Source: CAWCAW01 sp963793645 (GTDB taxonomy: Bacteria > Actinomycetota > Acidimicrobiia > Acidimicrobiales > UBA8190). Taken from it: a stretch of 64,000 nucleotides of DNA. The DNA lies in assembly GCA_963793645.1 (NCBI GenBank), contig CAWCAW010000007.1, forward strand, positions 62,001 through 126,000, given 5' to 3'. Made by a program: the position numbers and the translations under genes. The notes beneath the pieces are model-generated. The model was not told where the DNA came from and made no database searches. It saw nothing but the letters and a program-made list of their open reading frames with translations. Positions 44,354 through 54,200 of the stretch are shown piece by piece (within the stretch, counting starts at the first letter, position 1; each line of letters begins with the position of its first letter).

Positions 44354-46135
44354 GTGGCCGACGATTCGATCAAAAGGCTGGTCCTGGGGCTGACCGAATC
44401 CCAGGCCCGGGCGGTGATGGCCGACGACTCCCCGCTGTGCGTGCGCGCCGGCGCCGGCTCGGGCAAGACCTCTGTGCTCACCAGGCGAATCGCCCGCCGA
44501 GTCCTCGACGGCTCGGCGTCGGCCGACCACACCTTGGTGGTCACCTTCACCCGCAAGGCGGCGGGCGAGCTGCGCAGTCGACTCTTCACCTTGGGGGTCC
44601 CGGGCATCGTTCCCACCGGGACGTTCCACGCGGCGGCCTACCGGCAGCTGCGCCACCATTGGTCCGACCGGGGAGTGCGGCCGCGTCGGCTGCTCGATGA
44701 CTCGCGTCGCCTCGTCGGCGAGTTCCTCCCTGCCGATGCCACGGTGATCGGAGCGGCCCGCCAGGCCCTCATCGGCGCCGTGGACGGGGAGCTGCACTGG
44801 GCGCAGGCTCGCCTGATCGAACCCGACGGGTACCAGGAGGCGGCGGTGGCGGCTGGACGCGTGACACCCATTTCGCCCGGTGAGGTGGCCGAGATCTACG
44901 GCCGCTACCGGGAGACCAAGGAGCGCCGCGGGCTCATCGACCTCGACGATCTCCTGACCTCCTGCGCGGAGATCATCGAGCGCGACGCCACGGTGGCGGC
45001 GGCCGTGCGCTGGCGGGTCCGCCACCTGTTCGTCGACGAGTTCCAAGACGTCAACCCCGCCCAGTGGCGCCTGCTCATGGCGTGGCTCGGGGACCGCGAC
45101 GATCTCTTTGTGGTGGGCGACCCCTTTCAAGCCGTCTATTCCTGGAACGGCGCCGACCCCACGCTCTTCGACAAGATGCCGGTGCTGCTCCCGAAGACTT
45201 CGGTGCTGGGGCTCGAGGAGAACCATCGCTCCTCCCCCCAGGTCGTGCGGGCTGCGTGTGCCGTGCTCGGAACCGCCCCGGCACCCACCACACGGCCCGA
45301 TGGTCCCGAACCGTCGGTGCAGAGCTTCGAGGACGACCGAGCCGAAGCTGACGCGGTGGTCCGCTGGCTGCGGCTGTCGCACCGCCCCGGTCGTTCGTGG
45401 TCGCAGGTGGCCGTGCTGGCCAGAACCCACGCCCGACTCGAACCGTTGGCCGACGCCTTGCGGTCGGCCGGCATCCCGTTTCGCTCGGCGCGTGGTGGCG
45501 GTGCCCGCAAGCATGCGGGCCCGGGCGCCGGGCCCCTGGACGCTGCCCACGCCTTCTTGCGCTCGTTGCCACGTGACCTGCCGCTGCGCGCCGCGGTGGC
45601 CGAACTGGCCGTCGGGTCGGCCACCGCCCTCGTGCCGGCCGTGGTCCGTCTGGCCGACGAGCACATCGACGAGGCCCCCGAGGCCACGGCGGGAACCTTT
45701 GTCGACTGGCTGGCCGCCAACGACGCTCTCGACACCGACGTGGCCGGTGCGGCGTGGGACGTCGACGAGGCGGCCTCGGTCTCGGGGGCGGCGGTAGAAC
45801 TGGCCACGTTCCACCGGGCCAAGGGCTTGCAATGGCCGGCCGTGGCCGTCATCGGGCTCGAGGCCGGCACCGTTCCCATCATCTACGCGTCGACACCGGC
45901 GGCTCGAGCCGAAGAGCGCCGGCTTCTCTACGTGGCGCTCACCCGGGCCGAGGACGAGCTGTGGTGCTCGTGGTCACGGCGCCGTTACGCCGGCGAACAC
46001 GCGTGGGACTGCGAGCCGTCGCCCTACCTGGCATCCATCGGTGCCTCGGCCTCGGCGCTCGCCACGCCGCTGGCGTTGCCGACCGCTGTAGCTCGCATCG
46101 CCGCCTTGCGCGACCGGCTACCGGTGGCCGGGTAA
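44354..46135 (+). CDS. UvrD/PcrA-family superfamily I DNA helicase
   Basis: 593 residues. Motif I VRAGAGSGKTSVLTRRIARR, Ia TFTRKAAGELRSRL, II LFVDEFQDVNPAQW, III VGDPFQAVYSWNGADP, IV EENHRSSPQVVRAA, V LATFHRAKGLQWPAV and VI LLYVALTRAEDELW are all present. It is a 3'-5' helicase of the UvrD group but shorter than PcrA/UvrD1 (about 700-780), with a small 2B region and no C-terminal tail. This resembles UvrD2-like or SF1 repair helicases. It is probably leaderless from GTG 44354. Confidence 0.92.
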   Translation: MADDSIKRLVLGLTESQARAVMADDSPLCVRAGAGSGKTSVLTRRIARRVLDGSASADHTLVVTFTRKAAGELRSRLFTLGVPGIVPTGTFHAAAYRQLRHHWSDRGVRPRRLLDDSRRLVGEFLPADATVIGAARQALIGAVDGELHWAQARLIEPDGYQEAAVAAGRVTPISPGEVAEIYGRYRETKERRGLIDLDDLLTSCAEIIERDATVAAAVRWRVRHLFVDEFQDVNPAQWRLLMAWLGDRDDLFVVGDPFQAVYSWNGADPTLFDKMPVLLPKTSVLGLEENHRSSPQVVRAACAVLGTAPAPTTRPDGPEPSVQSFEDDRAEADAVVRWLRLSHRPGRSWSQVAVLARTHARLEPLADALRSAGIPFRSARGGGARKHAGPGAGPLDAAHAFLRSLPRDLPLRAAVAELAVGSATALVPAVVRLADEHIDEAPEATAGTFVDWLAANDALDTDVAGAAWDVDEAASVSGAAVELATFHRAKGLQWPAVAVIGLEAGTVPIIYASTPAARAEERRLLYVALTRAEDELWCSWSRRRYAGEHAWDCEPSPYLASIGASASALATPLALPTAVARIAALRDRLPVAG

Positions 46136-46143
46136 CCGATCGA

Positions 46144-46914
46144 TCACCGTTTCACGTCGACGAACAGCGGGGCGTGGTCGGAGGGTTGTTTCCCCTTGCG
46201 AGCATTGCGATCGACGAGTGCGTAGGTGAGCTCGTCGGCCAACACTTTGGTGAGCAGCACGAGGTCGATGCGCATACCGAAGTGCTTGTGGAAATTGCCG
46301 GCTCGGTAGTCCCACCAGGTAAACAGCTTGTCGCCGTCATAGATGCGGCGAAAGGCGTCGACCAAACCCCAGGCTTCGAGGTCACGCACAGCCTGTCGCT
46401 CGGGCTCGGTCACGTGGGTGGCACCGTTGACCGCAGCGGGGTCCCACACGTCTTTGTCCTCGGGGGCCACGTTGAAGTCCCCGCACACCGCCACCGGGTC
46501 CGAGGGCGACAGCGTGGCGGCCAGGTGCTCTCGAAGCGACTTCAACCACTCCAGCTTGGCGAAGTAATGCTCGGTGCCGACCTCACGTCCGTTGGGGACG
46601 TAGACGCTGTGGACCCGCACCCCGCCGCACGTAGCCGCCACCAGGCGAGACCCTTGCTCGTCGACACCGGAGCCAAGGCCGGTGGCGACGTCTTCAAGAC
46701 CGACCTTGCTGGCAATGGCCACGCCGTTCCAACGGCCGTCGCCGTGGGTGGCGCACTCGTAGCCCAACGCTGAGATCGCCATGGTGGGGAAGGCGCCGTC
46801 GGCGACCTTGGTCTCCTGCATGCACAACACGTCGGGGCGGGCGTACTCGAGCCATTCCTCGACGCGCGGCAAACGGGCGTTGAGGGAGTTCACGTTCCAC
46901 GTGGCGATGCGCAT
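46144..46914 (-). CDS. xth: exodeoxyribonuclease III
   Basis: 256-residue AP endonuclease/3' exonuclease of base excision repair. Visible: MRIATWNVNSLNARLPRV, LCMQETKVADGAFP (catalytic Glu), VHSVYVPNGREVG, VCGDFNVAPEDKDVWDP, DYRAGNFHKHFGMRIDLVL and the final SDHAPLFVDV with the catalytic Asp-His. It follows the FabZ-like gene by three bases. Confidence 0.95.
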   Translation of the reverse strand: MRIATWNVNSLNARLPRVEEWLEYARPDVLCMQETKVADGAFPTMAISALGYECATHGDGRWNGVAIASKVGLEDVATGLGSGVDEQGSRLVAATCGGVRVHSVYVPNGREVGTEHYFAKLEWLKSLREHLAATLSPSDPVAVCGDFNVAPEDKDVWDPAAVNGATHVTEPERQAVRDLEAWGLVDAFRRIYDGDKLFTWWDYRAGNFHKHFGMRIDLVLLTKVLADELTYALVDRNARKGKQPSDHAPLFVDVKR

Positions 46915-46917
46915 GTG

Positions 46918-47337
46918 TCAGCCGTCCACGAAGACGAAAAGCAGATCGACCTCACAAGCGGTTTCGCCATCTACCGATGCGACGCCTTTGCCGGTACCGG
47001 CTCGAGACGACAACCGACCGAGCTCGACGAGGAGGTCAAGGTCGTCACCGGGTCCCACCTGGCGCCGAAAGCGCGCCTTGTCGATGCCACCGAAGAGCGG
47101 TAGTCGGCCCGCAAAACGCGGGTCTGACAGCACGGCGATGGCCCCCAGCTGCGCCAAGGACTCCACCATGAGTACCCCCGGAAGCGTGGGCCGACCCGGA
47201 AAGTGCCCCGCAAAGAATGCTTCGTCACCGGTGAGGTGCCAGCGCCCCCGCGCTCGTTGCCCGGGTTGGAGGTCAAGCACCTCGTCGACGAAAAGGAACG
47301 GGGGACGATGGGCAATGACGTCTTCGGGGCGCACCAC
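46918..47337 (-). CDS. fabZ: FabZ-like (3R)-hydroxyacyl-ACP dehydratase
   Basis: 139 residues, hot-dog fold. HRPPFLFVDEVLDLQPGQRA, the active-site loop FFAGHFPGRPTLPGVLMVES (His and Pro-Gly-rich turn), GGIDKARFRRQVGPGDDL. It dehydrates hydroxyacyl-ACP in fatty acid elongation. It stands apart from other fab genes and lies upstream of xth. GTG 47337 follows a TAGCCT box by seven bases. Confidence 0.9.
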   Translation of the reverse strand: MVRPEDVIAHRPPFLFVDEVLDLQPGQRARGRWHLTGDEAFFAGHFPGRPTLPGVLMVESLAQLGAIAVLSDPRFAGRLPLFGGIDKARFRRQVGPGDDLDLLVELGRLSSRAGTGKGVASVDGETACEVDLLFVFVDG

Positions 47338-47344
47338 GAAACGG

Positions 47345-47350
47345 AGGCTA
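47345..47350 (-). promoter_or_regulatory. -10 box (TAGCCT), leaderless start of fabZ-xth
   Basis: TAGCCT on the minus strand, seven bases before GTG 47337. Confidence 0.55.
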
Positions 47351-47407
47351 CTGCGGTAGCAATTCCCTCACGTCTTCTCCCCTACCTTTCCCCTACGTCT
47401 CACCTAC

Positions 47408-47593
47408 TCAGACGACGCGGTCACCCCAGGGGTCCTTGAGCTCCGACATCCGCCAGCGGGGCTCGCTGTCCTGCCATGGCTCCTTGCGCATGACACGCGG
47501 CGGGTCCATGAACAACACGGCGGTTCCCCTGCTCCTCGCCTTCTGGTGGCGCGGATTCAGGTGACGGTGAAGGCTGGTCATGAGTTGGTGCAT
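47408..47593 (-). CDS. small basic hypothetical protein
   Basis: 61 residues from ATG 47593. The main support is AAGGAG eight bases before the start. The product is basic and rich in His, Arg, Met and Trp (MHQLMTSLHRHLNPRHQKAR, then SEPRWRMSELKDPWGDRVV). No family recognised. It sits alone in the 460-base stretch between fabZ and the NYN gene; the remaining 205 bases (47594-47798) hold a relatively AT-rich segment around 47680-47745 that may contain its promoter. Confidence 0.5.
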   Translation of the reverse strand: MHQLMTSLHRHLNPRHQKARSRGTAVLFMDPPRVMRKEPWQDSEPRWRMSELKDPWGDRVV

Positions 47594-47798
47594 CAGAGGC
47601 GCTCCTTGTACGCGGCCCCGACGGCCGCCACCCGTGAGAACGCCGGCTCCCCCGGACACCGCAATCAGCGGCTGCTCTCACTTCGATAAGTATCGCCACG
47701 TTGAGTGGTAAAGAGAAACAAAACGACCACATGGAGTAGCCAACGCTTACACACCGAACTCCGCCCCGGTGGTGGCGGAAATGGACTGTCGTTGACGC

Positions 47799-49112
47799 TC
47801 AGCTGCTGCGGACGAAGTGGACCACTTCGGGCAGGGCCAACTCGGCGCCGCGGCGAGGTGGATCGAGTCCCACCAACACGAAAGTGCGGGACTCCCCTTG
47901 GGTCAGGACCTCTCGTGCCTTGCGGGGAGGCGGCACTCCCAGTCCCGTCAGCGGCGCGTAGCAATGCATCTCGCCGACATCGACCATGGCTCCATGCGAG
48001 ACGAATGACGACACCGTTCCCTGCACCGATGCGCCAATGGGGTGCTCGGTGACAAAGGTCACGAAGGTGAGGGGGTCATTGAGAGCCGCCGGTGGGCCCG
48101 GATTCCGGCGCCGACGTCCCGGACTCGAGTCCCCGTCGGGCGCGCCGGGCGGCGACGTCGCTTCCACGGTGGCTACGTCGATGGCCGCCTGCACGTCGGC
48201 ACCGACGGGCCTGCCTCGCCGGCGCCGGCGACGTGGTGCGGTGGGCATGTCGACGGGTTCGGCCTTGGCCTTTTTGGTGGTGGCTTTGGCAGCCTTGACC
48301 TTGGCGCCCGCCTTGGCTTCGGCAACGTCGGTCTCCGTCGAAGCCTTCTTGGATGCCTTCTTCGCCTTGTCAGCCTTGGTGGCTTTTTCGGCCTTGGTCG
48401 CTTTTGCGGCCTTGGTCGCTTTGTCGGACTTGGTGGCCTTATCCACTTTGGTGGCCTTGTCGGCCTTGACCGCTTTCGCTGCTTTCGGAGCCTTTTCGGC
48501 CTTGGCCGCCTTGGTGGCCTTGTCCGCCTTCACGACCGGGACGGCCTTGGCCGCTTTGGCGACCTTCGCCACCTTTACGGCTTTGAGGGCCTGGGCCGCC
48601 TTCACCGGCGAGCCGGCCCCATCGAGTTCCGACACCGCCGGCGCCGCCGTGGAGGTGCCACCGGTCGCTGTCGTCGCCTGACGGCTGCGCGGCCCGCGCA
48701 CGGGATTGCGAAGGGTGAATATCCACCCCGCACCCGGCACCGGCTTGCCACCGATGAGTCGACCCTCGTCGAAGAGCCACGGATGCTCACCGTGGAACTC
48801 CTGGAACGAATCGTTGGAGAGGACTTGACCGCCGACGCGTTCGGCCACGCGCAACACGAAGGCGTCACCGCGGCCGATGGCACCGGCGGGGGGGGACACG
48901 ATCTCGTTGTGGGCGGTGGCTTCGTCGAAGGCCTTGGCCTCCTTCGGATCGATACGGTGGCCGAAGCTGGCGTCGACCACCACGATCGCTTCCCGTTCGG
49001 GGAACTCCTCGTGGAAGGCTCTGACGGCCTGGTCGAGCTGCTCCAGGCTCGGCGTGGAGCGGCCTTCGGTGGCGATGTTCGAGCCGTCGACGACGACGTA
49101 AAGGGGAGCCAT
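47799..49112 (-). CDS. NYN (Zc3h12a-like) RNase domain fused to Lys-Ala-rich tail and S1-like domain
   Basis: 437 residues in three parts. Residues 1-150 resemble the Zc3h12a-like NYN/PIN nuclease: YVVVDGSNIATEGR, IVVVDASFGHRID, AIGRGDAFVLRVAERVGG and VLSNDSFQEFHGEHPWLFDE, with acidic residues placed as in PIN-fold active sites. Residues about 165-290 are a histone H1-like repeat of KATKADKATK type. After an arginine-rich patch (PRRRRRRGRPVGADV), residues about 345-437 look like an S1/OB RNA-binding domain (SVQGTVSSFVSHGAMVDVG). It is most likely an RNA-degrading or RNA-processing enzyme that binds nucleic acid through both tails; the activity is inferred. Confidence 0.82.
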   Translation of the reverse strand: MAPLYVVVDGSNIATEGRSTPSLEQLDQAVRAFHEEFPEREAIVVVDASFGHRIDPKEAKAFDEATAHNEIVSPPAGAIGRGDAFVLRVAERVGGQVLSNDSFQEFHGEHPWLFDEGRLIGGKPVPGAGWIFTLRNPVRGPRSRQATTATGGTSTAAPAVSELDGAGSPVKAAQALKAVKVAKVAKAAKAVPVVKADKATKAAKAEKAPKAAKAVKADKATKVDKATKSDKATKAAKATKAEKATKADKAKKASKKASTETDVAEAKAGAKVKAAKATTKKAKAEPVDMPTAPRRRRRRGRPVGADVQAAIDVATVEATSPPGAPDGDSSPGRRRRNPGPPAALNDPLTFVTFVTEHPIGASVQGTVSSFVSHGAMVDVGEMHCYAPLTGLGVPPPRKAREVLTQGESRTFVLVGLDPPRRGAELALPEVVHFVRSS

Positions 49113-49185
49113 GGCTGTCCCCAGTCAACCATCCGCAGCGCTCCTCGCGACCGACCCCCCCAAGCCCCGATCAGCGGTTGAGCCA

Positions 49186-49191
49186 TAGGAT
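49186..49191 (+). promoter_or_regulatory. -10 box (TAGGAT), leaderless start of the M20 peptidase gene
   Basis: TAGGAT followed by six bases and GTG 49198. Confidence 0.55.
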
Positions 49192-49197
49192 GCGCCG

Positions 49198-50535
49198 GTG
49201 ACAGGAGTGCCTGGCGGGGAGGTGACCGAGCTCCTCCAACAGCTCATACGCAACGCGTGCGTCAACGACGGCTCCGCGGAGTCCGGACACGAACGGCGCA
49301 GCGCCTCGGTGCTCGAGAGCGTTCTGGAAGGACCCAACCTCGACCTCGAGATCCACGAGCCCATAGCCGGCCGATCCTCCCTGGTGGCCCGGATCGACGG
49401 GCACGACGCCGACGCCCCCTCGCTCCTGCTCCTCGGGCATACCGATGTGGTGCCGGCCAACGCGGCGGACTGGCGCCATGACCCTTTCGGGGGCGAGCTC
49501 ATCGACGGCGAAGTGTGGGGTCGAGGGGCGGTGGACATGCTCAACCTCACCGCGTCCATGGCCGTTGCCATGCGGCACCTGGCCGACTCCGGATTCCGAC
49601 CCCGCGGTGACCTCGTGTTCATAGGCGTCGCCGACGAGGAGGCGCTCGGTACCCATGGCGCCAAATGGCTGACCGAGCACCTCCAAAGCAGTGTGCGCAC
49701 CGACTACGTCATCACCGAGGCGGGAGGCTTCCCCATGGGTAGCCCCGACCGGGTCCGCTTGCCGGTGATCACCGCTGAAAAGGGCACCTACTGGTGCACG
49801 CTGACCATCCGAGGCACCCCCGGACATGCCTCGCAGCCTCTGCGTACCGACAACGCATTGGTCAAGGCCGCCGAGATCGTCCGCCGGTTGGCCGAGCATC
49901 GCTCCCCCGCCGATATCCACGACGCCTGGCGGCGCTTTGTCGAAGGCATCGAGCTGCCCGAACAGCTGGCCGCTCCCCTGCTCGACCCCGAGCGCATCGA
50001 CGAATTCTGCGACGTCCTGCCCTCTCTTGGCCTGGCTCGACAGGCCCACGCGTGCACCCACACCACCATGGCCCCGACGGTGATGCGAGCGGGAACGAAG
50101 GTGAACGTCATACCTGATCGCGTCGAGCTGGACGTGGACATCCGTACCCTGCCCGGTTGGGGCCAGGCCGATGTCGACGCCTTGTTGCGCGACGCGCTCG
50201 GCGACATGGCCGACGACGTCGAGGTGACGTACCAGTCGACCGATCCCGCCACGGCCTCTCCCACCGGCACGCCGCTATGGGACGTCCTGGAGCGCGTCGC
50301 CCAGGGCGCCTATCCCGGCGCCCGCTGCGTGCCGTTTTTGACGGTCGGCGCCACCGACGCCCGGTTCTTCCGGCGACTGGGGAGCGTTGCTTACGGCTTC
50401 GGCTTGTTCAGCCGTCACCTCACCTTTGAGGACTACGCCTCGATGTTCCATGGCATCGACGAGCGTGTCGACGTGGAGTCACTGGCACTGAGCACCGATC
50501 TGTGGAGCGGCGTGGCCCGAGAGCTTCTGGCGTGA
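49198..50535 (+). CDS. M20 family metallopeptidase/deacylase
   Basis: 445 residues of the M20/M25/M40 family (ArgE, DapE, carboxypeptidase G2 relatives). Metal-site motifs: LLLLGHTDVVPANAADW (His, Asp), VWGRGAVDMLN (Asp), VFIGVADEEALGT (Glu pair). The dimerisation lid follows (GTPGHASQPLRTDNAL). Two-zinc hydrolysis of a peptide or N-acyl amino acid is expected; the substrate is unknown. GTG 49198 is probably leaderless. The stop overlaps the next gene (GTGA). Confidence 0.9.
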   Translation: MTGVPGGEVTELLQQLIRNACVNDGSAESGHERRSASVLESVLEGPNLDLEIHEPIAGRSSLVARIDGHDADAPSLLLLGHTDVVPANAADWRHDPFGGELIDGEVWGRGAVDMLNLTASMAVAMRHLADSGFRPRGDLVFIGVADEEALGTHGAKWLTEHLQSSVRTDYVITEAGGFPMGSPDRVRLPVITAEKGTYWCTLTIRGTPGHASQPLRTDNALVKAAEIVRRLAEHRSPADIHDAWRRFVEGIELPEQLAAPLLDPERIDEFCDVLPSLGLARQAHACTHTTMAPTVMRAGTKVNVIPDRVELDVDIRTLPGWGQADVDALLRDALGDMADDVEVTYQSTDPATASPTGTPLWDVLERVAQGAYPGARCVPFLTVGATDARFFRRLGSVAYGFGLFSRHLTFEDYASMFHGIDERVDVESLALSTDLWSGVARELLA

Positions 50536-51197
50536 GTCTCGGTTCTCCTCCGCACATTGAGCCCCCGCTCATTGAGGCCCCGCCTATTGAAGCCGTGCTG
50601 TTCGATTTCGGGGGTGTGATCACCGAGGGCCCGTTTTCCGCCTTTGCCCGCTACGAAGCGGCCCACGGCCTGGCCAAGGACTTCATCCGCAGCGTGAACG
50701 CCACCAATCACGACGACAACGCCTGGGCCCGCCTGGAGCGAAACGAGCTGGGGTTCGACGCATTTTGCGACGCCTTCGAAGCCGAATGCCGCGCCGCCGG
50801 CGGTGACGTCGAGGCGCGGGCGCTGTTTGCCACGCTGTCGGGGGAAGTTCGTCCCGACATGCTCGAAGCCGTCCGACGTTGCCAGGAGCACTTCAAGACC
50901 GGGCTGCTCACCAACAACTTCGTCACGCCCTACGCCTGGTCGAGCCGTGACGAGGTCCTCGCCCTATTCGACATCGTCGTCGAGTCGTCGGTGGTGGGCG
51001 TGCGAAAGCCCGATCCCCGGTTCTACGTGCTCGCCTGCGAGGGTCTCCACGTTGATCCGCACCAAGCCGTGTTCCTCGACGACTTAGGGGTGAATCTGAA
51101 GCCGGCCCGACAGCTCGGCATGGTGACGATCAAAGTCACCGATTCATCCTCCGCCATCGACGCATTGCAAGACGTGGTCAAGGTGCCCCTGCGCTGA
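50532..51197 (+). CDS. HAD family hydrolase
   Basis: 221 residues from GTG 50532, coupled to the M20 gene. HAD motif I AVLFDFGGVITEG, motif II TGLLTNNFV, motif III lysine VGVRKPDPRFYVLA, motif IV AVFLDDLGVNLKPARQLG. The helical cap places it with the epoxide-hydrolase-N/haloacid-dehalogenase subgroup. Substrate unknown. The N-terminal leader PPHIEPPLIEAPPIEA is encoded by three 15-base repeats. Confidence 0.88.
   Translation: MSLGSPPHIEPPLIEAPPIEAVLFDFGGVITEGPFSAFARYEAAHGLAKDFIRSVNATNHDDNAWARLERNELGFDAFCDAFEAECRAAGGDVEARALFATLSGEVRPDMLEAVRRCQEHFKTGLLTNNFVTPYAWSSRDEVLALFDIVVESSVVGVRKPDPRFYVLACEGLHVDPHQAVFLDDLGVNLKPARQLGMVTIKVTDSSSAIDALQDVVKVPLR
50550..50594. repeat. three 15-bp in-frame repeats at the start of the HAD gene
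   Basis: CCGCACATTGAGCCC, CCGCTCATTGAGGCC and CCGCCTATTGAAGCC follow one another and encode PHIEP-PLIEA-PPIEA ahead of the first catalytic motif. Confidence 0.85.
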
Positions 51198-51232
51198 TCC
51201 GCACATTGCACCGATCCGCAGACCACTGACTC

Positions 51233-54200
51233 TCAGGCGAAGGCGCGCCGCATCAAGTCCTCGAACTCGAGCTGGTGCACGGCGGGGCTGCCCGTGGCGG
51301 GGCTCGGCGATTCGCGCCGACTCACGTGGCGAAGCGTGAATTGGTCTCGCAAGAGCCGGTGCAGCCGGGAGTGGACGTAGGACCACGGGCCCATGTTCTC
51401 GGGCTCGTCTTGGACCCACACCACCTCAGTGGCCGACGCGTAGCCCGCCAGTACGGCGCGCAGCTGCTCCTCGGGCCAGGGATAGAGCTGCTCGAGACGA
51501 ATGACGGCCACAGTCCTGGGGTCGACGCCGGCGCCGGACGCCTCGCCGGCGGCCCCGGCGTCGGTGCGACGGGCCATGGCGTCGTAGGCGATCTTGCCCG
51601 AGCACAACAGGATGCGGCGCACCGCGGCGCGGTCGATGGCTTCGGAGGTGCTGTCCACTTCGGGGTCGTCGAGCACCTCCTCGAACCCACCGGATTCCAA
51701 GGCGTCCAGTGGCGACCGGGACACCCGGGCCCGCAGAAGTGACTTGGGGGTGAAGATGATCAACGGCCGGGGGCGCACCCGTACCTGAGAGCGAAGCAGG
51801 TGGAAATACTGCGCGGCGGTGGTGGGTTGCGCCACGCGCATGTTGTCCTCGGCACACAACGTGAGGAAGCGTTCGATGCGCGCCGAGGAGTGTTCGGGGC
51901 CTTGGCCCTCATAGCCATGGGGAAGCAACAAGACGATGCCCGATGTCTGGCCCCATTTGTCCTCGGCCGCCACGAGAAAGTTGTCCACGATGATCTGCGC
52001 CCCGTTGGCGAAGTCGCCGAACTGGGCCTCCCACGCCACTCAGCGCGTCGGGGGACTCCACCGAGTAGCCGTACTCGAAACCGAGGGCGGCATACTCCGA
52101 CAGCAGGGAGTCGAGAACAGCGAAACGCCCCACCCGCTCCCCTTCGAGGTGCGCCAGGGGTATCCACTCGACGCCGGTGGCGTAGTCCACCAGTACGGCG
52201 TGACGCTGGCTGAAAGTTCCCCGCCGCGTGTCCTGGCCGGCCAGGCGTACGTCGGTGCCCTCCAACAACAGCGAGCCGAAGGCGAGCGATTCCGCCAACG
52301 CCCAGTCCACTTCGCCTTCGGCCACCACCCTGGCGCGCTGGTCGAACTGGCGGGCCAACTTGGGGTGGATCACGAACCCGTCGGGGACCTTAGTGACGTC
52401 GCTCACCAACGCATCGATGGTGGCGCGCCCCACGCCGGTTTCGACGGTGGTCTGCGCCAGCGGGGCCGGCGGCTCGGGGAGAACGGTCAGCTGGGGCGGG
52501 GCCGTCTGGCGGGTCTCGTCCAAGGCCGCTTGGAGGCGAGCCTGAAAGTCCTCGAGCGCCTTTTCGGCTTCATCGAGTGTGATGTCACCTCGTCGCACCA
52601 ACGACTCCGTGTAGAGCTTGCGCACCGAGCGAGTGGCGTCGATGAGCGCGTACATCAGGGGTTGGGTGTAGCTGGGGTCGTCACCTTCGTTGTGGCCATA
52701 GCGCCGGTAGCACACCACGTCGACGACAACGTCTTTATGGAAGGCCTGGCGAAACTCGAAAGCCAATCGAGCGGCGCGCACACAAGCTTCGGGGTCGTCG
52801 CCGTTGACGTGGAAGACAGGTGCCTGCACCATCTTGGCCACGTCGGTGGGATACACCGACGATCGGGCCGACTCCGGGGCCGTGGTGAAACCAAGCTGGT
52901 TGTTCACCACCACGTGGATGGTCCCACCGGTGCGGTAACCCGCCAGCTGGGAAAGCTCGAGGGTCTCCGCCACCACCCCTTGTCCGGCAAAGGCGGCGTC
53001 CCCGTGGATGAGGATGGGGAGCACGTCATAGGGGTGATCCCCGGCCAGGTGGTCCTGCTTGGCGCGCGCCATGCCTTCGACGACGGGGTCGACGGCCTCG
53101 AGATGCGAGGGGTTCGACGCCATAGTCAGGGCCACCTCGCCCCCGGTACGCGACACGAACTTGCCCGACGCCCCCTTGTGGTACTTGACGTCACCCGATC
53201 CCTGCACGGACTCGGGATCGACCACGCCTTCGAATTCTCTGAAGATCTCCCGGTACGACTTGCCGATGATGTTGGCCAGCACGTTCAGGCGGCCCCGATG
53301 GGCCATGCCGAACACGGCGTCGTGGAGCCCGTCGGCGGCGGCCTCCTCGAGGACGGCGTCGAGGAGCACGATCGTCGACTCGGCCCCTTCGAGGCCGTAG
53401 CGCTTCTGACCTACGTAGCGAGTGTGCAGGAAACGCTCGAAGGCCTCGGCCGCGTTGAGCCGGTCGAGGATGTGGCGCTGTTCCTCGGCCGCCAAGGTGG
53501 CCGGCACCCCTTCGACGTGTTGCTGGATCCAGCGCTTCTGATCCGTGTCCTGGATGTGCATGTACTCGATACCGAGGGTCCGGCAGTAGGCGTCGCGCAG
53601 AATGTCGAGCGCCTTCCCCAGCGTAAGGACGTCCTTGCCGGCCAGGCCGTCGACGACGAACTCCCGATCGAGGTCCCACAAGGTGAGCCCGTAGGTGGTG
53701 GGGTCGAGCTCGCTGTGGAGATGACGAGGGGCCGCGTGCAGAGGATCAAGGTCGGCAATGAGATGGCCCCGCACCCTGTACATGTTGATGAGGCTCTGCA
53801 CGTGGGATTGCTTGACGAGCCGTTGATGTTCGCTGTCGACGGCATTGACGTCGGGCTGCCAGCGCACCGGCTCGTAGGGCACCTCCATGGCGCCGAAGAC
53901 GCTCTCGTAGAAGCCGTGCTCACCGGTGAGGCACTCGGCCACGTAGCTGAGGAACATGCCCGACTCCGCACCTTGAATGATGCGATGGTCGTAGGTGGAC
54001 GTGAGGGTGACCACCGGGCCCACGCCCAGTGCAGCCAGGCTGCGATGGTCGGCGGCCTGGTACTCGGCGGGGTAGCCGAGCGATCCCACTCCGATGATGG
54101 CCCCCTGGCCCGGCATGAGCCGTGGCACCGATTGCACGGTTCCCAACGTGCCGGGGTTGGTCAACGTCACCGTGGCGCCGGCGAAATCGTCCGGGGAGAT

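Noticed and set aside
44286..45832. Minus-strand open frame through the helicase gene continuing into the hydrolase C-terminus
   Set aside because: Only the last part (43514 to about 43780) is real coding; the rest is antisense to intact helicase motifs.
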